Below, piece after piece: positions 55,790 through 64,000 of a DNA stretch of 64,000 nucleotides. The stretch's first letter is position 1. The number at the start of each line of letters is the position of its first letter. Source of the stretch: Capitulum mitella (Eukaryota > Arthropoda > Thecostraca > Pollicipedomorpha > Pollicipedidae); NCBI GenBank assembly GCA_030062745.1, contig CP099842.1, forward strand, positions 4,817,822 to 4,881,821. The letters are read 5' to 3'. The position numbers and the translations under genes are program-made. The notes below the pieces were generated by a model. The model made no database searches and was not told the origin of the DNA. It saw only the letters and a list, made by a program, of their open reading frames with translations.

Positions 55790-56685
55790 TCACTTCAACA
55801 ACGACCATTCCATAGATGCATTTGAGGTAATGTGTTTTTAGTCTTCGTTTTTATCGCCGTTTTTTCATGTTCCTGTCCCGTCACTGTTTTTAATCTTGGG
55901 GCCATTAAAATAAGACTACTAACCTTGATATGTCATTACCTTTATCGTTTACTAACCCGTGTATGTTTGGCCAAAATGTCATCTTTTATTTCTTCTAGGT
56001 CTTATAGAATGCAGTCGGCACCAAGGCATACGGTTTACGTTGCTGCCAGTATGCACTTTTCCCTAGTTTATTTTGCAACACCTGCGAAAGGTCACACAGG
56101 TCAGTAAAAGAAAGCAAAACATCTCGAAATCAAGAAGAAGCGGGGGCAAAGACGCGCCAGCGAACAGGTGGGACTGTTTTTCCGAACAGGTAGGACTAGG
56201 TTATCATCAGATACTGACCGCTACAGGTGTGGCGCAGGTGTGCGAAGTATGAAATCCTGGTATCAAATGGAAGGACCATTGTCTGCTGACGTATTTTCAT
56301 TCACATGCTTTCTCTTTTTCATTCCGCAGCACCTAAGTAGGTTTCCGTGTTATTCGGTCTGTTATTTTCTTGCGGGTGTAGATGTATGTTGCTTTGGATT
56401 AGTTTTTACATTCTTACAAGTGACGGCTGAATCACTCTGTTCAAAATTTTATTCTTTTCTTTCGCAGATCGGCTAATGAAGGATTCTCACAGACGACAAC
56501 GTGAACATTTTCCAGTACGTCATGTTTATACGTTTACAAGTTATATCACGCATATATGACCGAGTCACGAACCTGTGTGGAAAGAGACCCGAATTCCTTG
56601 CACGAAATGAACCTCTCAAGGTCGAGCTCGAAGGCTGGGAGCAGGATACTGACCCTTTATTTTGCGTCTGGCTAAGATGACAAGT
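55790..56685. other. No gene recognised
   Basis: AT-rich DNA between two mobile elements. ORFs of about 90-100 codons (55832, 56168) are Phe/Leu/Ser-rich with no recognisable domain. Confidence 0.4.
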
Positions 56686-56693
56686 TTGGTTAA

Positions 56694-57909
56694 CCCTATT
56701 CCCGGAGGGCTAGACGGTATGGTCGATTCCCGGCAGGGGGGGGGGGCGGATTCGGCCCCCCCCTGAGATCTCGAGAACTACTTGTCCAATTTCATCGCAA
56801 CAAACGGCAATCGATTTGCTGTGACGTGAACTACATTTTTATAAAAAAAATTTTTCAAAATTTTGAAAGTTATCGATACAGGGGGGGGGGGCAAAAATGT
56901 CAAAATGGGAGTACTTTTGGACTTCTTATAACTCCATTCTTTATCGACCGATTTCGATGAAACTGGCATGAATCGAGAGATTATGGATAGGGCTTTTACC
57001 ATGGGTCCGCAAATCTGAAATTTTGAGAAAATTCATGGGCGTTCACAGCGTTTCAAAAATAGGAGGATTAGTTTTCTAACAACTGAATGAACAAAAGACG
57101 CAAACACCTTTTTTTGGCTTCTGCTAGTCATGTTATACTATAGAAGTACAAATCGCATTACAATGTTTGTATAATGTTAGCATAGGCGGTGCCAGGGCCA
57201 TGAAAAAGGGGGAACTGTCATGGTCACACGTTTCTCAGATCAACTTGTGATCTTTGACCTTAAATGACCTCCAGTGACCTTGGGGTCACTTGGAATAGTC
57301 ATCGTGTGCATTTAATATTATCGGTAAACGTTTTCAATCATTTGAATTCACTTTTTCAAAGATTTCATTTTATGGCTATTGCGATATAGGGTACGCGCAG
57401 TGCCATTTTAGGCCATAGCTCCATGACCCGACCTGATATCAAGCTGAAACTTGGTACACAAATAGAAGGCACCCTTCTACATCATATATGTTCCGGGTTT
57501 GGCATTTGAAAAAGACGGCGCCGAAATGATTGCGAAAAAACAAAATTTGACTTTTGACCTTGACCTGGCCTTGTAAATGACCTCAGATAAACAAAATTAC
57601 ATCTGCACATTGCCCAACTATTTAGTTATACATCGATATAAAGTTTTAAGTTTTATCTTTAAAACTCTGTTTTTGACAGACATTTTCCTTTTACCCTCAA
57701 CATGGCCAAAAATGGCATGAGGTGCCTCCCAAAAACGTTGCCTGGCTCCGCCCCTGAGCAAAATAGAATTTTGAAATTTTGTCACGGCACGTAGAACGAA
57801 TAGCTAGGAAAAGTGACCAAGTTTCGTGAAGCTGCGTTAAAAAGCCTGGAATTGGCAATCAAAAAACCCGAGGGGGGGGCCGATTCAGCCCCCCCTGCCG
57901 GGAATAGGG
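56694..57909 (+). mobile_element. Intact piggyBac-like MITE, second full copy
   Basis: Termini CCCTATTCCCGG and CCGGGAATAGGG are flanked by TTAA at 56690-56693 and 57910-57913. It follows the 2604-3816 copy over its whole length with few differences. It is therefore a recent insertion and non-autonomous. Confidence 0.88.
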
Positions 57910-57913
57910 TTAA

Positions 57914-58735
57914 TGGTGCCGAGAGCAGCGTTGCGCAGAAGCATCAGTGTAGCAGCTTTCCATAGTTGGTAGGGCCACTGTCATTTTTAAGCAATTTCTT
58001 TCCATTCAGCACCATATGGTATCCGTTGGGAACCGATGTTTTGAAGGGCCATATACTGCATGTTGTAATTTTTTGATGATATCATGTAATTTTCTAACAA
58101 TTCAACCCCACCATAATGCAGATTTACCGTATCTTCTACTTGGTGTATCATTTTTCTAATCATTGACAAGAAAGTTGAAAGCGCAGTGGTTTTCGGAGCG
58201 ATCATAAGTGAAATATGTGCATTTTGGTTTGCCTCTACGTTTGCGAGCTATTCTCGGTTTCTGGCGCGCACGTGACACTTGTTGCGGTTGTGCGTTAAAG
58301 GAAGAGCTGGCCGTTGGAATGCCCCAGTCATGTTGATTAGTACGTTTTTCTTGAATGATCTCTGAAGAAAGTATGTAATATGAATTGACGTAAATAGCCA
58401 GATGGTTTGTCATCTGTTCATAGTAATAGAATGACCTGAAATGGAAATGTAGGCATTCCTAAAGTAGAGTAAGGCAGATAGGTGTCATCTAGGTATCCCA
58501 AAGTTGGACCTGGTTTCTGTAACCTCTTCTCTGACTTTGTTCATGGCTAACCTGAAAGGACTCTGCACATTTTCATACATTTATAGCTCTTACTGAACTG
58601 TATGCTTGACTTTTTAAAGCCTATGGTTTTTAAAACGCAAACATCTGAGCCTTTGTAAAACTGTTGCTTTTATCCGTTTACAGAGAGCCGGACATTTGTT
58701 CTTTGAATGGCTGTGTCTTCTTGGTTTTGAATACC
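57914..58735. other. No gene recognised
   Basis: AT-rich DNA. The 85-codon minus ORF (58413-58156) has a basic stretch (RARQKPRIARKRRGKPK) but no known domain. Confidence 0.35.
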
Positions 58736-58739
58736 CCGG

Positions 58740-59215
58740 TGGTTAGGGGTTTTTAGCAGTCTGCAGGGTGTTTGTTGTTTGTGAAAACCTGAAGGATTTG
58801 CTGTTTTTTTTTTCAAATGCCGCAGGTTCCTCCGGTTTACAGAAGCAGCAGAATTCTGAAGCTCTCGAGAGCCGCAAAATTTCAGGGTTTCCATAAGCTG
58901 CTGCATTTTGAAATTTTGCAATGCCGCATGACTTTGACGCTTTCAAGAGCCGTAGTACTTCGGCTTTCAAAATCCGCATAATTTTGCAGTTGGAAAAGCA
59001 GCAGGAAATTGGAATTTTCAAAAGCCGCGCAATTTTCGTTTTTTTTCAAAAGCAGCAAAATTTTGGGGCTTTTGAACTTGCTGGATTTTAGGAGTTTTAA
59101 ATGTTGCAGGTTTTTTAGGTTCCATGAGCCGCAGGATTTTAAAGCTTCCAAAAACAATACAATTTGGGGGTTTTCGAACACTTCTGCACTTTGGGATTTT
59201 CTAACGCAGAATGAT
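58740..59215. repeat. Degenerate minisatellite of about 30-40 bp
   Basis: Irregular units repeat a frame of TTTCAAAAGCCGCA followed by AATTTTG and a G-rich joint. More than ten units are visible with variable length. Minus-strand ORFs with recurring KS-CG and NLQ/NAA motifs are translations of this repeat. Confidence 0.65.
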
Positions 59216-59519
59216 TTTGAGCCTTAAACACGCGCACTGGAAGGGGGTCTTTTTGTGCCCCCACCTGTTTTTCTCGAAAATCTCGAGAAGGGATCGGAGT
59301 TCGTTGCTGCTACTTGGTGACATTTACGGCAATTAAATAACTCGTCGATTGACGCAGAAAAATCGCAAATCGGCAGAACAATTTTGAAGTTTGAAGGATC
59401 TGAAGTCAAGCAAATATAAAGAAAATTACGGTTGTCGCTGCCAAAGGGGAATTTTGTGAAAGCGCTCTACCTCAGATTACCGCTTGAACACAGTCAGGCG
59501 ACATCATTCGGGCATAAGT

Positions 59520-59830
59520 GATGGATGTACCAAGACCAGAGCCAGGGTCAATAAGGGCCAAGATCGTCAAAGGTCAAGGTCAACCATCTTGTGACCTGAT
59601 CCAGATTTGCTTTGCAACATGTCGGTTTGTATGAAATATGCATTCAGAGACCCTAATAAAAACACGAGTGCGCACACTGATACGCTTACATATACCAGGG
59701 TGAGTGAAGGTCAAGGTCATCAAAAGTCATGGTCAAATATATTGCGACCTGATCTAGATTTGCTTCGCGACGTGCCGACCTTGACTGACCGACCTTGACT
59801 TGACGTGCTGACCTTGACTGGATTAAAAGG
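59520..59830 (+). repeat. Repeat with clustered AGGTCA motifs
   Basis: A block with AAGGTCAAGGTCA, a 7-18 base spacer, GCGACCTGAT or GTGACCTGAT, then AGATTTGCTT occurs twice (near 59570-59625 and 59706-59770). Extra TGACC and GACCTTGACT copies follow to 59820. The same hexamers occur within the TTAA elements at 2.6 and 56.7 kb. Confidence 0.6.
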
Positions 59831-60120
59831 AGATGTTTTAGCATTGTCACATGCTTCTGAGGCAGAAGATCGTGACCTTTCGTTTATTACCCAGTTGAAG
59901 GCTATAAGATCAGTATTGCTGATGATATGATGTACGAAGCAAAGCAGTGTAGATCATGACCTGGAATCCAATTTGCAAACCATGGGCATCGACAACATAT
60001 CTGGAGCAGCCTGAATCCTGCCCTGAATGGAGCAGCTTGGGCAGCTTTGGCAGCTTGACCTACCCCCGGAACATGATTCCTCGCTGGATTTGGACCACAA
60101 GTGGCATGTGCTACCCCAAA

Positions 60121-60783
60121 GCATAATGAGCTACACATTCCAGGAATTTCTGCCTTAGAATTTCAAAAAATTCTCCAAGTTTCATTTGTTATCCCAATGC
60201 TGCAGCAAAAAGATCTCGTTGAGATCTGCCGCATTTTGGAAATTGGCCTGAAACTAACACTTTCATGTAGATGAATGGCGACCTCACTTTATTTCTGTTC
60301 TAAGAACGTACCTGGTGGGGGACGGGGGCGAATATCACAACATTTAATGTTCTGCTGTGAACAATTGTCATTTTCATCCTGACAAAAAAAACGTAAGGAA
60401 ATATATTGCACTCGAAGATCCGAGGAACTGGTATATCCAAAGAGGCGCAAACAAACAAGGCATAATGAGCTACACATTCTAGGAATTTCTGCCTCAGAAT
60501 TTCAGAAAGTTTCTCCAAGTTTCATTTGTTGTCCCAATCCTGCAGCAACAAGATCTCGTTGAGATCCGCCGCATTTTGGAAATCGGCCTGAAACTAACAC
60601 TTTCATGTAGATGAATGACGACCTCACTTTATTTCTGTTCTAAGAAGGTACCTGGTGGGGACGGGAGCGAATATCACAACATTTAATGTTCTGTTGGGAA
60701 TAATTGTCATATTTATGCTGACAAAAAAAAACCTAAGGAAATATATTGCATTCGAAGAGCCGAGGAACTGGTATATCCAAAGA
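60121..60783 (+). repeat. Tandem duplication, 339-bp period
   Basis: The phrase starting GCATAATGAGCTACACATTC at 60121 recurs at 60460, and the two copies stay aligned to a shared GAACTGGTATATCCAAAGA ending (near 60425-60443 and 60765-60783). Differences are mostly substitutions. No gene is recognised in either copy. Confidence 0.85.
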
Positions 60784-60799
60784 AAATATGGTATGAATA

Positions 60800-62191
60800 A
60801 GCGTGGCAGAATGATTCTTACCTCCAGAGTCACAGCCTTCACTGCTCTTTGAAAAGGCAGTCTGGATAATTTCACTTTGCCGCCTTTCTTTCACACGTCC
60901 ATGCCTCTCACCGGTGCAGACAAGGCACTCAGTGGTGGTATAGTCAAAGAAGTCAACAAAGGATACACCTAATAATGAAACCATATGACGACTGCCTCTT
61001 ACAAGCTGCAAGGCATTGAAAGTCGCTGCGCGCTTCAGATTAGTGGCAACGTTCGAATTCTGCTCTTGCAACCACATGATTTACCATATCTGGATTCTTT
61101 TTGGTATTTTCTGTTGTCTTGTATGGTACATCGTGCTTTGGCTGGTACAAACAGCGGATCCGCTGACCTGGTGGGCCATTGGATTTACATTAATTTGACG
61201 CCGGCCTGTCATCCGAGCCCGCCGACCAACTAAAAATCCTTCCACATTTTTGTCGCCGAGTTGGGATGAAATCTGAAAAGGATTCCATAGTGCCGGATGG
61301 TATGATAAAGGTTCTTTACGAAAAGGTTTCAGTGCTGTGTGGTGGAATGCATTGCCGAGAAAGCTCCATTTTACCTTGTGCAATCTGTACTACAATATTT
61401 TGTTTTGGACGTAATAAAAAAAAATCAGCCAAAAGCATTTTTTGCACCAAGCGTCAAGTGAAAATGCCTATTTTTGTTGCTGGCTTTATCCATCAAGAAA
61501 GGACGTTTTACCACCCTGCTGAAGACAAACACGTGAGCCAGTTGCACTACCTGGGAACGTTCGTCCAGCAAGACGCTTTTCAAGATATTGGTGCAGCAGG
61601 TCATGGGGCAGGTAGAGTGGCAACAGAAGCGCCGCTGGCGGACGGCTATTTTTTTCGCGTGCAACACGCACATCAGAACATTTGGAAATAGTTCCATGTA
61701 CAACTGAGAGCTTGATTACATCAAAAGGCCATCACATGGCCATCACACCCCGTCAGGTGACTGCCACTCAGTCCAAACCAAACGCCTTGATCATCAGTGG
61801 CCATGGATCGCTTGCTCAACGTTCGCCCAAAGCTGTACGATTACCATTATCATCATTTACGTCCACCTTCCCGACATCATGATTCGATTCAAAGGCGTCC
61901 AGTGGAAGTGCTTTAAACATTCTCTTTGGCTACTTTAGTTTGCCACTGATCTTTGTATTATTTTCAGACGTTTGAATTTCGATAGTAAGGTCTCAGTGTT
62001 TCCATCGGACAGGGATGCCGTTTTGTCTAAAGGATTGGGATCCATCGGGGTCATCCCGCAACGTAAGTTTTACCCAAATGTGAATTCCATGACGGATTCA
62101 AGCTACATTATTTTGACTGCGTGATTTTCTATTTTTTTCCAGTTTTGTTACTTTGGACTGGTACTTCAAACAGGACACACACACATACATG

Positions 62192-62234
<43 letters not shown>

Positions 62235-62236
62235 TG

Positions 62237-62270
<34 letters not shown>

Positions 62271-63080
62271 GATACATATCATTTGTTTTAGGACAAGGTG
62301 CAGGAAAACCCTGGGAGGGCTGACATGAATACTGAATGTGCTCAAACGAACAATGGAGACATTCACGTCCCTCCAGAAGCATAAAAAACGACATGCGTGC
62401 TTTCGGGCGGTATTGCAACAAACTCGCATGGGCATTTTCCGAGACCTGAAAGAGGAGGTAGGGGAGGGGGGTGAGGAATAAGGTCTCTTTTAAGACTTGG
62501 AGCTAAAAAGCCTTGGGATACTGTTAATGTAATACATCTGAAAACTTAAAGTTATGAGAAAAATATGATTTCGCATACGCTGTTGTGTGAAAAAAGACGG
62601 CAACAAAGAGGGAATCCACAACAACTTCAGAAAAGCACCGATACAGAACTCTTAATAAAGTCAAAAATGGTCTTTACAGGCTCGCAGGCTTTGGGCATGA
62701 TTATGAAAAAGGCAGTCTTCTTTCATACCGACCGTTATAGTTTCTTCCGGCACCCTCAGGTGCTTGTTACCGCTCAAGACAACAAAGTAGTTTACCTTTT
62801 TGTGAAGTCTCAGACGGTACCTATACGCACAACAACGAATTGCAAAAATTAGCGTTGTTCTACTGGTTTAGTATACTGGCGGAATATCATTGCCACTTTA
62901 TTAATTTCTAAGCTGTAATATTCCCCAGAAACAACCAAAACATTTTCCATCTAGAACTTTAGCGCCCCAACGTCGGACCGAATAAGATCATTAAGCTGTT
63001 GATCTCTATTTTCCGTGCCGTAATTACCCACTTCAAGCAGGGCCGGCTATCTGTCGATGATCGGCCCGATAAAAACTCTC
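60800..63080. other. No gene recognised
   Basis: Mostly AT-rich DNA. A TA/TG microsatellite lies at 62197-62270. ORFs of up to about 140 codons (61266) look non-coding in composition; one on the minus strand with CLVCTGERHGRVKERR (60.9 kb) is unplaced. Confidence 0.35.
62197..62270. repeat. TA microsatellite with a TG-rich centre
   Basis: Two TA runs flank GCGTGTGTGTGCA. Poly-Tyr/Ile ORFs across it are translated simple sequence. Confidence 0.9.
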
Positions 63081-63119
63081 CCATTCTGGCCAGCTGAGAT
63101 TATATGAATTGGTTCAGGA

Positions 63120-64000
63120 GACTCGTGCCGGTAATCTGCGACGCTACCTCCGCCGCCACGGACGGATTTATTATTGAGCGACAAAAGCAATCGCATCGGC
63201 GCCCGATAAAGCAGCGGAAATGAGCGCCGGCTGGAAAGGTGGCCGCGCGGACGGCACGCGGACTGCGTCGAGCCGCTGTCTCCGCGTTTATGGGGCAGCC
63301 GATCAATAAATGCGGCCGTCGGAGGCGACGCGGCCGGCCGCGGGACCGCCGAGCACCAGCCGCGGCGATCGGAGCGCGGGCTGCGGCCACCCTCGACCCT
63401 CCAGAGTGCTCATGAAAGCGGACACCGTCGCTGCGCCGGTTCAGCCAGTTCACGGCCGGCCGGAGGTTCGACGGTCGGCGGTGGTAAAACAAACGGCGCG
63501 TGCCCTGCGCCGTCCGGCAGCCTGCGTTACGCCCGCGCATTAGGCACGACCCGCGAATCGCGACCGCATTAGCCGGCCGCAGTCGGTCCGTCGCGTAATG
63601 GCCGGCCGCATTACGGGGCGCGGCCGCCTCTCTTCACGGCTTATCGCGCCCGGCCGCTTGAATAATGAGGCCGAGACCGGAGAGCCGGCGACGGGCGGCC
63701 GTAATTGAATCGGCGTCGCGGCGGCTCTATCAAATCACTCGTTCTTACTGTCGTGTTTATCTGGCGCGACGGTCCCGCGGGAGCGCATTAGGACCGGTCT
63801 CGAACCGATCGGCGCCGCCGCGTGAGCCGACTGCTGAGAGACCGCCGGAAACGGAACCGCCGGCGCCGGCAGAAGCGGTGACAGGTCGGCCGTCGACGGA
63901 ATCGCGCGGTCGTCGGGGCGGGCGAACGGCAAGGGTGAGAAAGCGCAGATCGTCGCCTTGGAAACCGGCGGACAGTGCTGGGTCAGAAACTGCAGACGCT
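63120..64000. promoter_or_regulatory. CpG-rich block with clustered ATTA/TAAT cores
   Basis: The sequence becomes very GC- and CpG-rich to the window end. Between 63539 and 63790 the tetranucleotide ATTA or TAAT occurs at 63539, 63568, 63596, 63610, 63663, 63702 and 63787. It stands out against a background that is mostly C and G. ATTA/TAAT is the core bound by homeodomain proteins. This is a candidate enhancer or promoter of a gene to the right. No coding exon is claimed; the 146-codon minus frame at 63540-63100 is low-complexity and basic. Confidence 0.35.

Noticed and set aside
63100..63540. 146-codon Arg/Ala-rich minus ORF
   Set aside because: Composition follows the CpG-rich background and no domain or splice signals support it.

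Overview
The window is nuclear DNA from an animal, most likely an arthropod. The reasons are spliced genes with GT-AG introns, a vesicular glutamate transporter, a C2H2 zinc-finger gene, a KDEL-tagged thioredoxin-domain protein, several arrays of the arthropod telomere motif TTAGG, Tc1/mariner and non-LTR remnants, and many AT microsatellites and minisatellites. Coding exons are very GC-rich, while most intergenic DNA is repeat debris. A crustacean would fit, but the sequence does not prove it.

Layout. 0-4 kb: three copies of a non-autonomous piggyBac-like TTAA element, one nested inside another (a fourth copy is at 56.7-57.9 kb). 4.2-5.6 kb (minus): the main exon of a secreted Gly/Pro-rich protein. 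8.5-12.3 kb (plus): a three-exon gene for an unrecognised single-pass membrane protein, with an upstream ORF overlapping its start and a poly(A) signal. 12.7-15.2 kb: a large degenerate AAGTTCG array in two opposing arms. 16.9-19.3 kb (minus): a multi-exon zinc-finger gene with a one-base frameshift before its last finger. 21.5-22.6 kb (plus): an intronless TXNDC5/ERp46 (Drosophila prtp-like) gene, followed by about 4 kb of CpG-poor DNA. 26.5-28.6 kb: fold-back structures, one with a TTAGG loop. 28.9-31.2 kb: two interleaved GC-rich minisatellites. 36.8-39.1 kb: a long inverted-repeat element around a broken ORF. 40.3-41.0 kb: a 34-bp tandem array. 49.1-51.1 kb (minus): the last five coding exons of a VGLUT (SLC17A6-8 type) gene, whose upstream introns hold a dead mariner-type element and possibly a dead non-LTR element. 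58.7-60.8 kb: more minisatellite and duplicated DNA. 63.1-64.0 kb: a CpG-rich block with clustered ATTA/TAAT cores, possibly regulatory.

The genes form no operon or obvious pathway; they are independent eukaryotic loci in a repeat-rich region. Exon joins were worked out by hand from splice sites, reading phase and known protein architecture. No transcript or database evidence was available.
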